Shown here one piece after another: positions 16,865 to 26,062 of a stretch of DNA of 64,000 nt (positions are counted from its first letter, which is position 1; each line of letters starts with the position of its first letter). The stretch is from Pseudomonas bijieensis (GTDB lineage Bacteria; Pseudomonadota; Gammaproteobacteria; Pseudomonadales; Pseudomonadaceae). The stretch is from contig NZ_CP048810.1 in NCBI RefSeq assembly GCF_013347965.1, forward strand, positions 3,347,501 to 3,411,500, written 5' to 3'. A program made the translations under genes and the position numbers. The notes under the pieces are model-generated. The model had not been told where the DNA came from. It saw nothing but the letters and a program-made list of their open reading frames with translations, and ran no database searches.

Positions 16865-17830
16865 ATGAACAGCCTGCCCATCATCGACATCAGCCCTCTC
16901 TACGGCGATGAGCCCAGCGCCTGGCAAACCGTCGCCGAGCAGATCGACAGCGCCTGCCGCCAATGGGGCTTTTTCTACATCAAGGGCCACCCCATCAGCC
17001 CGGCGCGCATCGCCGAGGTACTGGACAACGCCCAACGCTTCTTCGCCCTGCCCGTGGAAGAAAAACTCAAGATCGACATCACCCAGACCCGCCATCATCG
17101 TGGCTACGGCGCCATCGCCACCGAACAACTGGACCCGACCAAGCCCAGCGACCTGAAGGAAACCTTCGACATGGGCCTGCACCTGCCGGCCGACCACCCT
17201 GATGTGCTGGCGGAAAAACCTCTGCGTGGTCCCAACCGCCACCCGGACCTGATGGGCTGGGAAAACTTGATGGAGGAGCACTACCGCGACATGCAGGCAC
17301 TCGCTCAAACCCTGCTAAGGGCCATGACTTTGGCCCTTGGCATCGAGCGGGACTTCTTCGACACACGCTTCAACGCACCAGTGAGCGTACTGCGCCTGAT
17401 CCACTACCCACCACGCCAGACCGCCAGTAGCGCCGAGCAGCAAGGTGCCGGCGCCCATACCGACTACGGTTGCATCACCCTGCTCTACCAGGACGCCGCC
17501 GGCGGCCTGCAAGTGCGCAACGTCAACGGCCAGTGGATCGACGCGCCCCCCATCGACGGCACCTTCGTGGTCAACCTCGGCGACATGATGGCGCGCTGGA
17601 GCAACGACCGCTACCTGTCCACGCCGCATCGGGTGATCAGCCCGCTGGGGGTAGACCGGTATTCGATGCCGTTCTTTGCCGAACCACACCCCGACACACT
17701 GATCCAGTGCCTGCCCGGTTGCCAGGATGACGCCCATCCGCCGAAGTACCCGACCACCACCTGCGCACAATTCCTGTTGTCACGCTTCGCCGACACCTAT
17801 GCTTATCGGCGGGAGCAACAGGCGGTGTAG
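16865..17830 (+). CDS. 2-oxoglutarate/Fe(II)-dependent oxygenase (isopenicillin N synthase-like fold)
   Basis: A 321-residue non-heme iron oxygenase. The N-terminal DIOX_N region is present (IIDISPLYGDEPSAW, QWGFFYIKGH). The iron triad is His198-x-Asp200 (GAHTDYG) and His255 (STPHRVISP), and the 2-oxoglutarate arginine/serine pair is Arg265-Tyr-Ser267. All catalytic residues are therefore intact. It sits between the BMP binding protein and the adenine deaminase, as its P. aeruginosa counterpart (PA0147) does, so a purine or pyrimidine derivative is a reasonable substrate guess. Fungal xanthine dioxygenases belong to a different branch, so the reaction remains unknown. Confidence 0.82.
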   Translation: MNSLPIIDISPLYGDEPSAWQTVAEQIDSACRQWGFFYIKGHPISPARIAEVLDNAQRFFALPVEEKLKIDITQTRHHRGYGAIATEQLDPTKPSDLKETFDMGLHLPADHPDVLAEKPLRGPNRHPDLMGWENLMEEHYRDMQALAQTLLRAMTLALGIERDFFDTRFNAPVSVLRLIHYPPRQTASSAEQQGAGAHTDYGCITLLYQDAAGGLQVRNVNGQWIDAPPIDGTFVVNLGDMMARWSNDRYLSTPHRVISPLGVDRYSMPFFAEPHPDTLIQCLPGCQDDAHPPKYPTTTCAQFLLSRFADTYAYRREQQAV

Positions 17831-17904
17831 TGGATCAGTCGGTCAGGTTTTACCAGACATTGCGGCCAGCCCCTGTAGAATGCCCGCCATCGATTCGCTG
17901 ATGA

Positions 17905-18867
<963 letters not shown>

Positions 18868-18883
18868 GACTCGTGATGAACCC

Positions 18884-18975
18884 TTGTGGGAGCGAGCCTG
18901 CTCGCGATAGCGGTATGACACTCAACATTGATGTCGACTGACTCATCGCCATCGCGAGCAGGCTCGCTCCCACAA
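18884..18975. repeat. REPIN, class A
   Basis: TTGTGGGAGCGAGCCTGCTC and its inverted partner GAGCAGGCTCGCTCCCACAA flank about 45 bp. It separates convergent genes (adenine deaminase and the MFS transporter), so it may act as a shared transcript barrier. Confidence 0.9.
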
Positions 18976-18986
18976 GGGGTTGGTGT

Positions 18987-20369
18987 TTAACCGGCCACCG
19001 TGCCCTCACTCAACTCCTCCAACGTCCTGCCCCGCGTCTCCATCCCGAACAACCAGACCACCCCCGCCGCCACGGCGAAGCACAGCGCGCCGAGGGCGAA
19101 CACACCGCCCTGCCCAGTGATGGGGAATACCAACCCGGTCACCAGCGGACCGAGCAAAGAGCCGATGCGACCGACCGCCGAAGCAAACCCCGATCCCGTG
19201 GCTCGGGCCGAAGTCGGGTACAGCTCCGGCGTGTAGGTGTAGAGCACCGCCCACATGCCGAACAGGAAAAACTGCATCAGCAGCCCGGTGCCGATCAGCA
19301 GGCCGACGTTGCCGCCAAACACCGCGCTCTGCCCATACAGAAACGCCATCGCCCCGCCGCCCAGCAACGTGATGATGCACACCGGCTTGCGCCCCCAGCG
19401 CTCCACCAGCCAGGCCGCCATCAGGAAACCAGGAATCCCGCCCAGGGAAATCAACACGGTGTAGTACACCGACTGGGTCACGGCGAACCCCGACTGCTGC
19501 AGCAGCGCACTGAGCCAGGACGTCAGGCCATAGAAACCGAGCAAGGCAAAGAACCAGACGCTCCAGATCATCATCGTGCGCTGGCGATACAGCGGCGACC
19601 AGATCTGCGCCAGGGCCGAAAAGAAATTGCCCGGCGTGCTCTCGGCCCTCGGCAAACGGATTGGCTCCGGCAGGTTCTGCTGCCCCAGCGAGGCTCGGAC
19701 CTGGTCTTCGATTCGCTTGAGCACCGTGTCCGCTTCGTCACCTCGACCGGCCTGTTCGAGCCAGCGCGGCGACTCGGGAATGAAGAAGCGAATCGCCAGG
19801 ACAAACACCGCCGGCACCGCCAGCACCAGGAAGATGTCGCGCCAGCCGATCACCGGCAGCAGGAAATACGACAGCACCCCCGCCGCCACGAAACCCAGCG
19901 GCCAGAAACCATCCATCAAGGCGATGTAGCGGCCACGACGCTTGGCCGGGATCAGCTCCGAGAGCATCGACTGGGCAATCGGAAACTCCATGCCCATGCC
20001 GATCCCCAGCAGGATGCGAAACAGCGTCAAGGTCTCGATGTCCTGGGCCGTGGAGCACAGGTAGCTGGCAATGCCCCACAACACGATGCTCCACTGGAAC
20101 ACCGGTTTACGCCCGAAACGATCGGCGAGCATGCCCGACAGTGACGCCCCCACCACCATGCCGAAGAAGCTGGAACTGGCGAGCAAACCGGCCTGGGCGC
20201 TGCTCAGGCCGAACTCGGCTTTGATCGATCCCAACAGGAACGTCATCATCGCCAGGTCCATGGAGTCGAAGAAAAACGCCAAGGCGATGATAATGAAGAT
20301 GACCCGGTGATAACCGCTGATGGGTAACCGTTCCAGGCGTTCCGCCGCGCTGTAGCCGTGAGTGTCCAT
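18987..20369 (-). CDS. MFS metabolite transporter (NiaP/AAHS-like)
   Basis: A 460-residue major facilitator with twelve expected helices. It has the loop 2-3 motif GMLADRFGRKPVF near residue 80 and the related AAWLVERWGRKPV in the second half. GIGMGMEFPIAQSMLSELIP and MDGFWPLGF resemble the niacin/aromatic-acid transporters (NiaP, AAHS group). The N-terminal cytosolic ERLERLPISGYH is also typical of these. The substrate is not determinable from sequence. An ArsR-type regulator gene ends 111 bp upstream on the same strand and may control it. Confidence 0.82.
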   Translation of the reverse strand: MDTHGYSAAERLERLPISGYHRVIFIIIALAFFFDSMDLAMMTFLLGSIKAEFGLSSAQAGLLASSSFFGMVVGASLSGMLADRFGRKPVFQWSIVLWGIASYLCSTAQDIETLTLFRILLGIGMGMEFPIAQSMLSELIPAKRRGRYIALMDGFWPLGFVAAGVLSYFLLPVIGWRDIFLVLAVPAVFVLAIRFFIPESPRWLEQAGRGDEADTVLKRIEDQVRASLGQQNLPEPIRLPRAESTPGNFFSALAQIWSPLYRQRTMMIWSVWFFALLGFYGLTSWLSALLQQSGFAVTQSVYYTVLISLGGIPGFLMAAWLVERWGRKPVCIITLLGGGAMAFLYGQSAVFGGNVGLLIGTGLLMQFFLFGMWAVLYTYTPELYPTSARATGSGFASAVGRIGSLLGPLVTGLVFPITGQGGVFALGALCFAVAAGVVWLFGMETRGRTLEELSEGTVAG

Positions 20370-20480
20370 GCCGCCTCCCCAATCCGATAATTCCCCGGAC
20401 TGAGTGTGCGCGAACCTTGCAGGTGGCTATTGCTGAATACGACCTGTCGACAGCCCTGAGCGACGCATCGGGAACGTTCC

Positions 20481-21215
20481 CTAGATCGCCATCTCCACGG
20501 TGTCCTGCCGGGCGAACCGGTGGATTTCCTGCTGGCCGAGCGTCGTCACCTGCAGCGCTCGCGAATCGTTGGGCAAGCTCAGCCATCCCGACTGCATGAA
20601 CAGTTGCAGCAAGGCCGCGCCCAGCGCGCCCCCCAGGTGCGGACGACGCTCGCTCCAGTCCGGGCAGGCGCAGGCGACACGGGCGTTGCGATGGGCCAGG
20701 GCCTGGATGAACAGGCCACGCTCGGCCAGTTGATTGGCGCCCTTGTGGGTGACGATCACCCGTTGTTCGAACTGCTCGATCCACCCGGCGTCCAGCAGAC
20801 GTTGGTAGAGCTCGGCCGCCAGGGTTCCCCCCAGGTGGTCGTCGCAAAGCCTGGCCCGCATCAACGAAGCGGGGGCCGATGGGGCCTTGGTCGGCATGAC
20901 CCTGCGCCTGAACACGTCCGGAATCTGCCGTGGCGTACTGACCAGCGTCGCGCTGGCCAGCGCTTCGACGGCAGCGCCGATTTCAGGCGCTGCCAGACGG
21001 AAAAACCGCTTGCGGCCCCGGGCTTCGATTTTCAACAGGCCACCGGCGGAAAGGCGTCCCAGATGTGCGTTGGCCGAGGACGGCGACAACCCGGCGAGCA
21101 ACGCCAACTCGTCGGCCTGTCGGGCCGTGCCGTCCATCAAGGCCCACATCATTGCGCTGCGCTTGGGGTCAGCCAGCAACGTGGCGATCTGGCTGATGCA
21201 AGGTGCATGTTCCAT
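20481..21215 (-). CDS. ArsR-family (winged-helix) transcriptional regulator
   Basis: A 244-residue regulator with an N-terminal ArsR-type winged helix (ISQIATLLADPKRSAMMWALMDG, then ELALLAGLSPSSANAHLGRL). The C-terminal extension of about 150 residues contains CACPDWSERRPHLGGALG, a conserved patch of this long subgroup. There is no CxC metal site in the HTH helix as in ArsR/SmtB sensors, so a metal ligand is not expected. GGGAG lies 7 nt before the start. It is upstream of, and on the same strand as, the MFS gene, its plausible target. Confidence 0.8.
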   Translation of the reverse strand: MEHAPCISQIATLLADPKRSAMMWALMDGTARQADELALLAGLSPSSANAHLGRLSAGGLLKIEARGRKRFFRLAAPEIGAAVEALASATLVSTPRQIPDVFRRRVMPTKAPSAPASLMRARLCDDHLGGTLAAELYQRLLDAGWIEQFEQRVIVTHKGANQLAERGLFIQALAHRNARVACACPDWSERRPHLGGALGAALLQLFMQSGWLSLPNDSRALQVTTLGQQEIHRFARQDTVEMAI

Positions 21216-21356
21216 GTATTCACTCCCTGTTGAATCATTCGTCTACTGCTCTGGCGCAGCCGGTCGCTAGTATAAGCGCGGCGATCGAGCTTTCCTGTCC
21301 TCCGGAAACCTTTGGAGGCGATTGTTCATGAGGGAAAAGTCTCTATTTGCCCGCGA

Positions 21357-22286
21357 CTAATGGCCGGCCCCTGTCGAGAATGGAAATCGGGCCGTCAACT
21401 GGCCGCAGCGGGCCTGGAGCATGTCCCGCAAAAGGTTGATGGGCTTGCTCAATTGCGCCCGATGGGCGCACAGCAGATTGAGGGGCGCGCGTTCGCATTG
21501 CAGGTGCGGCAAGAGGATTTTCAAGCGCCCGGCCAGCACGTCGGTGGACACATCCAGCCACGATTTGTAGGCAATCCCGGCACCCGCCACCGCCCAGCGT
21601 CGCACCACATCGGCGTCGTCACTGAAGCGGTCGCCACTGACGGTGAGGCTCACCTCCCGTTTGCCATCATGAAAGCCCCATCGGTCATGGACCCGGCTGC
21701 CCAGCATGTACAACAGGCAGTTGTGCTGGGCCAGTTGCTCCAGTTGATGGGGTTCACCCCGACGAGCCAGATAGTCTGGCGATGCGCACAACACCCGGCG
21801 GTTATCAGCGGCAATGGGCAGGGCGACCAGGCTCGAATCTTCCGGTTCGCCATAACGCAAGGCAATGTCCACCGGCTGCTTGAACAGATCGGCAATGCGA
21901 TCGCCCAGCAACAGCCGCACCGTCAGCCCGGGATGCTCGCGCTGGAACGCATCCAGCCAGGGCAGCAGCAGGTTGCGTCCCAGGTCCGACGGTGCGGACA
22001 ACTGCAACACCCCGCTGACCTGGTCCTGGCCGCTGGTCAATAACCGCCGGCCTTCGTCGAGACTGCTCAACGCGGCACGGGCATATTCGAGAAAGCCCTC
22101 CCCTTCGGCCGTCAGGCGCAGGCTACGGGTGGAACGGGCCAACAGCCGCGCGCCGAGGTGCTGCTCGATGCGTTTCAACGCGGCACTGGCCACCGCCGCC
22201 GACAGGTCCATGACCCTGGCCGCAGCCGAGAGGCTGCCCAGGTCTGCCGCCCGGACAAACAATTGCAAGTCATCGAAGCGAAGCAT
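21357..22286 (-). CDS. LysR-family regulator
   Basis: A 309-residue LysR-type regulator. The HTH is at the N-terminus (DLQLFVRAADLGSLSAAARV, VASAALKRIEQHLGARLLARS). It is followed by the substrate-binding domain beginning near VSGVLQLSAPSDLGRNLLLPWL. The residue pattern (LTSGQDQVSGVL, LRYGEPEDSSLVALPI) is that of the large DsdC/AaeR-like branch that often controls oxidoreductases. It is divergent from the MDR gene at 22400 with a suitable T-N11-A palindrome between them, so it probably regulates that gene and itself. Confidence 0.85.
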   Translation of the reverse strand: MLRFDDLQLFVRAADLGSLSAAARVMDLSAAVASAALKRIEQHLGARLLARSTRSLRLTAEGEGFLEYARAALSSLDEGRRLLTSGQDQVSGVLQLSAPSDLGRNLLLPWLDAFQREHPGLTVRLLLGDRIADLFKQPVDIALRYGEPEDSSLVALPIAADNRRVLCASPDYLARRGEPHQLEQLAQHNCLLYMLGSRVHDRWGFHDGKREVSLTVSGDRFSDDADVVRRWAVAGAGIAYKSWLDVSTDVLAGRLKILLPHLQCERAPLNLLCAHRAQLSKPINLLRDMLQARCGQLTARFPFSTGAGH

Positions 22287-22337
22287 GACGGCCCCATTAT
22301 CAAAAAATTATTGAAAGAGCCTGTTCTTTTAGCCGGT

Positions 22338-22354
22338 TTTATCTCGGTGATAAA
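22338..22354. promoter_or_regulatory. LysR-box palindrome (T-N11-A type)
   Basis: TTTATC (22338-22343) and GATAAA (22349-22354) around TCGGT give a perfect 6-bp inverted repeat with the T-N11-A spacing of LysR operators. It lies in the 113-bp gap between the LysR gene and its divergent neighbour. Confidence 0.55.
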
Positions 22355-22399
22355 TAGCTAAACATGGCCTCCATCGAACTCACCTAACGGAGCCGCTTC

Positions 22400-23413
22400 A
22401 TGAAAGCCATTGCCTACTACCACTCGTTGCCTATTACCGATCCACAATCGCTCCAGGACGTCGAGCTGCCGGAACCGGTCGCCGGCCCCAGGGACCTGCT
22501 GGTAGAGGTCAAGGCCATCTCGGTCAACCCGGTGGACACCAAGGTCCGTCAGAACGTCCAGCCCGAAGGCGGCGTAGCCAAGGTGCTGGGCTGGGACGTG
22601 GCCGGCGTGGTCAAGGCGGTGGGCAGCGAGGTCACGCTGTTCAAGGCCGGGGACAAGGTGTTCTACGCCGGCTCCATCGCTCGCGCCGGCGGTAACAGCG
22701 AGTTGCACGTGGTGGATGAGCGCATCGTCGGCCACATGCCCAAGACCCTTGGTTTCGCCGAAGCAGCGGCGCTGCCGCTGACGGCGATTACTGCCTGGGA
22801 GTTGTTGTTCGAGCGCTTGCAAATCCAGGAAGGCCAGGGCGACCAGGGCCAGAGCCTGTTGATCGTCGGCGCGGCGGGAGGCGTGGGTTCGATCCTGACG
22901 CAACTGGCCAGCCAACTCACCGGGTTGAAGGTGATTGGTACCGCGTCCCGCGCGCTGACCCAGGATTGGGTGCGCAGCCTGGGTGCGGACTTGGTGATCG
23001 ACCATAGCCAGCCACTGAGCAAGGTATTGAAAGAATCGGGTCAGCCCCAGGTGACTCACGTCGCCAGCCTGACCCAGACCGACCAGCATCTGGATGAACT
23101 CGTCGAAGCCCTTGCGCCCCAAGGCAAACTGGCGCTGATCGACGATCCCAAGGCACTGGACGTGACCAAGCTCAAGCGCAAGAGCCTGTCGTTGCATTGG
23201 GAATTCATGTACACCCGCTCACTGTTCGAGACAGCCGACATGCTTGAACAGCACAAGCTGCTCAACCGCGTGGCCGCCCTGATCGATGCCGGCACGCTGA
23301 AGACCACCGTCGGCGAGCATTTCGGCACCATCAACGCCGAGAACCTGCGCCGGGCCCATGCCTTGCTCGAAAGCGGGAAGTCCAAGGGCAAGATTGTGCT
23401 CGAAGGCTTCTGA
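22400..23413 (+). CDS. Zinc-free medium-chain dehydrogenase/reductase (quinone oxidoreductase-like)
   Basis: A 337-residue MDR-family oxidoreductase. The GroES-like domain begins with MKAIAYYHSLPITDPQSLQD and contains VKAISVNPVDTKVR and GWDVAGVVKAVG. The NADP Rossmann domain has LLIVGAAGGVGSILTQLA near residues 153-170. Residues that bind catalytic zinc in alcohol dehydrogenases are absent. This matches the NADPH:quinone reductase/ZADH group (the arginate-lyase-like MDR subfamily). The preferred substrate, probably a quinone or an enone, is unknown. It is divergent from a LysR regulator. Confidence 0.85.
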   Translation: MKAIAYYHSLPITDPQSLQDVELPEPVAGPRDLLVEVKAISVNPVDTKVRQNVQPEGGVAKVLGWDVAGVVKAVGSEVTLFKAGDKVFYAGSIARAGGNSELHVVDERIVGHMPKTLGFAEAAALPLTAITAWELLFERLQIQEGQGDQGQSLLIVGAAGGVGSILTQLASQLTGLKVIGTASRALTQDWVRSLGADLVIDHSQPLSKVLKESGQPQVTHVASLTQTDQHLDELVEALAPQGKLALIDDPKALDVTKLKRKSLSLHWEFMYTRSLFETADMLEQHKLLNRVAALIDAGTLKTTVGEHFGTINAENLRRAHALLESGKSKGKIVLEGF

Positions 23414-23433
23414 CCAGGGCTGAGAGCCAGGCT

Positions 23434-23524
23434 CTTGTGGGGGCAAAGCTTGCTGCGATAGAGGTAGCGCGGTTCTCTATAGGACCGCGTCATCGTTTAT
23501 CGCGAGCAAGCTTTGCTCCTACAA
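23434..23524. repeat. Diverged REPIN
   Basis: CTTGTGGGGGCAAAGCTTGC at the left faces GCGAGCAAGCTTTGCTCCTA at the right. The central part includes a second small palindrome (GCGCGGTTCTCTATAGGACCGCG). Both arms carry substitutions against the other copies here. Confidence 0.75.
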
Positions 23525-23634
23525 GAAAAATCCCGTGCCGTCAGTCTGAGAGTTGACTCTTGTCACAATTGCGATCGCATTCGGGTCTACACTCGAGGCC
23601 TTTGCAACGTAATCTTTTCGTGAGGAGGTCAGCA

Positions 23635-23808
23635 ATGAAGATCCTGATAAAAGAAGTGGCAAAATCCCAATGGCAAGTGCGTCTTGACCAGCACGTCGTC
23701 ACCTTCCGTACCGAGGCCGAAGCCCAGGCTTTCGCCACGACCTTGCAAGCGCGGATCCACGCGCCCCATCACTTCCCCGAACAACAACAGCAACGCGCGG
23801 CCGGCTGA
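23635..23808 (+). CDS. Conserved 57-residue hypothetical protein
   Basis: A small open frame with an excellent ribosome site (GAGGAGG, 7 nt or so before ATG) and a coherent composition. It starts MKILIKEVAKSQWQVRLDQHV, has a charged helix (TEAEAQAFATTLQARIHAP), then a Gln-rich tail. The pattern suggests a small beta-beta-alpha cytosolic protein of the DUF2188-like kind, but I do not recognise it with confidence. It ends one base before the convergent MFS gene. Confidence 0.65.
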   Translation: MKILIKEVAKSQWQVRLDQHVVTFRTEAEAQAFATTLQARIHAPHHFPEQQQQRAAG

Positions 23809-23809
23809 A

Positions 23810-25012
23810 TCAGCCCTCGCGACTGGCCTGGGCCAGTGCCCGGGCATTTTGCAGGCGACGGGTCAGCATCGCTGCACCCACCACCAACAGCCCGCAAAGG
23901 CTGATGACCAGCGCCATCGGCACGGCGGTGCCGTCATGCAACGCCGCCACCAACGCGGCGGCCCCGGCGGCCACGGAAAACTGCAGGCATCCCAGCATCG
24001 CCGAAGCGCTACCGGCGCGGGCGCCCTGCCCGCTCATGGCGCAAGCCGACGCGTTGGGAAGGATGCAACCCAGGCTGGCGATGCAGATGAACAGCGGGAC
24101 CAGCAGCGGCCACAACTGCACAGGCTGCAATGAACTGACCGCCAACAGGCTCAGGCCGGCGCCCAGGTAGACCCATACCGCGCGGGTCAGCAGGAACGCC
24201 GGGCCGCGCTTGGACAGCAGCCGGGCGTTGACCTGGGCAACCAGGATGAAGCCCGCCGCGTTGGTGCCGAACAGCCAACCGAAATGCTCGGCCGGGACAC
24301 CGTAGAGCTTGATGAAGACGAAAGGCGAACCGGCGATGTAGGCAAACATCCCAGCGATGGCGATGCCCCCCGTCAGCGCATGACCAAGGTAGACGGCGTC
24401 GGTCAATAACCGGCCATATTGGCGCAACGCCCCCGACAAGGGTTGCCGAGGCACATAGTCCGGCAAGCTTTCCGGCAGCCACAAGGCCACTGCCGTCGAC
24501 GCCAATGCGCTGAACACGGTCAGCGCAATGAAGATCGACTGCCAGCCATGCAGGTTCACCAGCAGCCCGCCCAGCATCGGCGCGAGAATCGGCGCCAGGC
24601 CCATCACCAGCATCAACTGCGAAAACACCTTGGCCGAACCCACCGCGTCGCATTTATCGCTGACCACCGCCCGGGAAATCACCATCCCGGCGCATCCGCC
24701 CAGGGCCTGGATGAAGCGGGCGCCGATCAGCCATTCCAGGCTCGGCGCATAAGCGCAGGCCAGCGAGGCCAGGGTGAACAAGCCGACGCCCGTCAGCAGC
24801 GGAATGCGCCGCCCGAATCGATCCGCCACCGGCCCGTAGGCCAGTTGCCCGATGGATAAGCCTAGGAAATAAGCCGCCAGGGTCAGTTGGATGTGCTTTT
24901 CGTCAGTACCGAAGGCCGAGGCCATCGCCGGAAAGGCCGGCAGGTAGAAGTCGATCGCCAAGGGACCGAAAGCGCTCAAGGCGCCAAGAATCAGAATGGT
25001 ACGGAGGTTCAT
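23810..25012 (-). CDS. Bcr/CflA-family multidrug efflux MFS transporter
   Basis: A 400-residue DHA1 drug:proton antiporter with twelve helices. It starts LGALSAFGPLAIDFYLPAFPAM, the Bcr/CflA hallmark, followed by LAAYFLGLSIGQLAYGPVADRFGRR, the motif A loop. RFIQALGGCAGMVISRAVVSD carries motif C-like glycines in helix 5. The family exports bicyclomycin, chloramphenicol or sulfonamides, but specificity cannot be read from sequence. No dedicated regulator is adjacent. Confidence 0.88.
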   Translation of the reverse strand: MNLRTILILGALSAFGPLAIDFYLPAFPAMASAFGTDEKHIQLTLAAYFLGLSIGQLAYGPVADRFGRRIPLLTGVGLFTLASLACAYAPSLEWLIGARFIQALGGCAGMVISRAVVSDKCDAVGSAKVFSQLMLVMGLAPILAPMLGGLLVNLHGWQSIFIALTVFSALASTAVALWLPESLPDYVPRQPLSGALRQYGRLLTDAVYLGHALTGGIAIAGMFAYIAGSPFVFIKLYGVPAEHFGWLFGTNAAGFILVAQVNARLLSKRGPAFLLTRAVWVYLGAGLSLLAVSSLQPVQLWPLLVPLFICIASLGCILPNASACAMSGQGARAGSASAMLGCLQFSVAAGAAALVAALHDGTAVPMALVISLCGLLVVGAAMLTRRLQNARALAQASREG

Positions 25013-25107
25013 CGGGCGTCCAGCTCAGGCGTCGTTCGACAGCCCGACAGTCTAGCCGGGCCGGGCGCTCTTGAACATTCCGATAGGTCGCTAACGATTA
25101 AAATATT

Positions 25108-25305
25108 TCAGGCGACACTGACCTCATAGCCCTCCTCCTTGATGGCCGCGATCACGGCATCGGCCGGCAACGAACTCTGGACCTGGACGGTCCTGGTGCC
25201 CAGGTCCACGTGCACGTCGGCCGCCGGATCCTTGGCCTGGACCGCCTGGGTGATGGCCTTGACGCAATGACCGCAAGACATGCCCTGGACATTGAAAGTT
25301 TGCAT
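25108..25305 (-). CDS. copZ: Copper chaperone CopZ (heavy-metal-associated domain)
   Basis: A 65-residue HMA-fold copper chaperone. The metal site GMSCGHC (Cys11, Cys14) starts the first helix, and the beta-alpha-beta-beta-alpha-beta pattern is complete (ends EEGYEVSV). It binds Cu(I) in the cytoplasm and passes it to the CopA ATPase at 26063. AGGAG lies 7 nt upstream of the start. A CueR-type operator precedes it at 25344-25366, so it is probably induced by copper together with copA. Confidence 0.92.
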   Translation of the reverse strand: MQTFNVQGMSCGHCVKAITQAVQAKDPAADVHVDLGTRTVQVQSSLPADAVIAAIKEEGYEVSVA

Positions 25306-25343
25306 GAGATGACTCCTTTGGTTGAGGTTGCCGATAGCTTCAA

Positions 25344-25366
25344 GCTTGCCATCATGACAAGGTCAA
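25344..25366 (-). promoter_or_regulatory. CueR-type operator of copZ
   Basis: Minus strand: -35 TTGACC (25366-25361) overlaps a dyad CCTTGTCA-TGA-TGGCAAGC (25362-25344) in the long MerR-type spacer. It is nearly identical to the operator of copA at 26003. The -10 hexamer is weak, as is usual for MerR-family promoters. CueR from the gene at 28453 is the likely activator. Confidence 0.8.
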
Positions 25367-25452
25367 GTTCTGACAAAAACTGCCGGGCTGGCAATCGGCA
25401 TCGCGCTCAGCCAAGCTGCACACATCAAGGATTTCACACCGGAGGTTCAGCC

Positions 25453-25836
25453 ATGCGCTGGTCAGCGTTCAGCCTGTTTTGCATGCTCGGTTTTTCAGCG
25501 GTGGCGCCCCAGGCATCGGCCGCCGGCGAAGACTATGGCGTGCTGATCATTTCTCGCGAGCGCCTGGAAGTGGCGACCTCATGCGAAATCGGCATCTACA
25601 TCCAGGATCAGCTCTCGGCCAGGCTGTTCCAGGAGCAAAGCACCTCCTTCAACCTGCCCCCAGGCCAGTTTTCCTTGCGCCTGAAATTGCTGCCGGGACA
25701 GGCGCCGGGTTGCAACCCGGGCATGCTCGCGCCTGGGTCGCAGAACATCACCCTCAAGGCCGGTGACATCTTGAAGTTCCGCATCGCCATGACCCAGGAA
25801 GGTATGTACCTCAAGCAGGCTGGGCTCGGTTACTGA
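25453..25836 (+). CDS. Exported protein of unknown function between copZ and copA
   Basis: A 127-residue protein with a clear signal peptide (MRWSAFSLFCMLGFSAVAPQASA). The mature part of about 104 residues has no known domain I can name. Two cysteines (in TSCEIG and PGCNPG) could form a disulfide. GGAGG is 7 nt before the start at 25453. Being inside the copper module suggests a periplasmic role in metal tolerance, but there are no Met/His-rich metal motifs to support it. Confidence 0.7.
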   Translation: MRWSAFSLFCMLGFSAVAPQASAAGEDYGVLIISRERLEVATSCEIGIYIQDQLSARLFQEQSTSFNLPPGQFSLRLKLLPGQAPGCNPGMLAPGSQNITLKAGDILKFRIAMTQEGMYLKQAGLGY

Positions 25837-25867
25837 CACGCCACTTCCCCACCGTGTGAGCGAGCTT

Positions 25868-25955
25868 TGTGGGAGCAAGGCTTGCCCACGATGAAAGCAC
25901 CACGGATTTGCGGATGACCGCAGCGCCTGGATCGCGAGCAAGCTTTGCTCCCACA
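25868..25955. repeat. REPIN, mixed class B
   Basis: TTTGTGGGAGCAAGGCTTGC faces CGCGAGCAAGCTTTGCTCCC (25930-25951). The arms are from two slightly different sequence variants, so this copy has drifted or recombined. It lies upstream of the copA operator. Confidence 0.8.
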
Positions 25956-26002
25956 AAACCAGCTCCCATATCAGAGATGCGTTCAAGCTTTTCGATTGGC
26001 GC

Positions 26003-26033
26003 TTGACCTTGCCAGCATGGCAAGGTTGATCCT
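26003..26033 (+). promoter_or_regulatory. CueR operator/promoter of copA
   Basis: -35 TTGACC (26003-26008) is followed by the perfect dyad CCTTGCCA-GCA-TGGCAAGG (26007-26025). The -10 falls near 26028-26033 (GATCCT), giving the 19-bp spacer typical of CueR-controlled copper promoters. It lies 30 bp before the copA start codon. Confidence 0.85.
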
Positions 26034-26062
26034 GTAGGCATTCACTACAGGGAGCCTGACCG

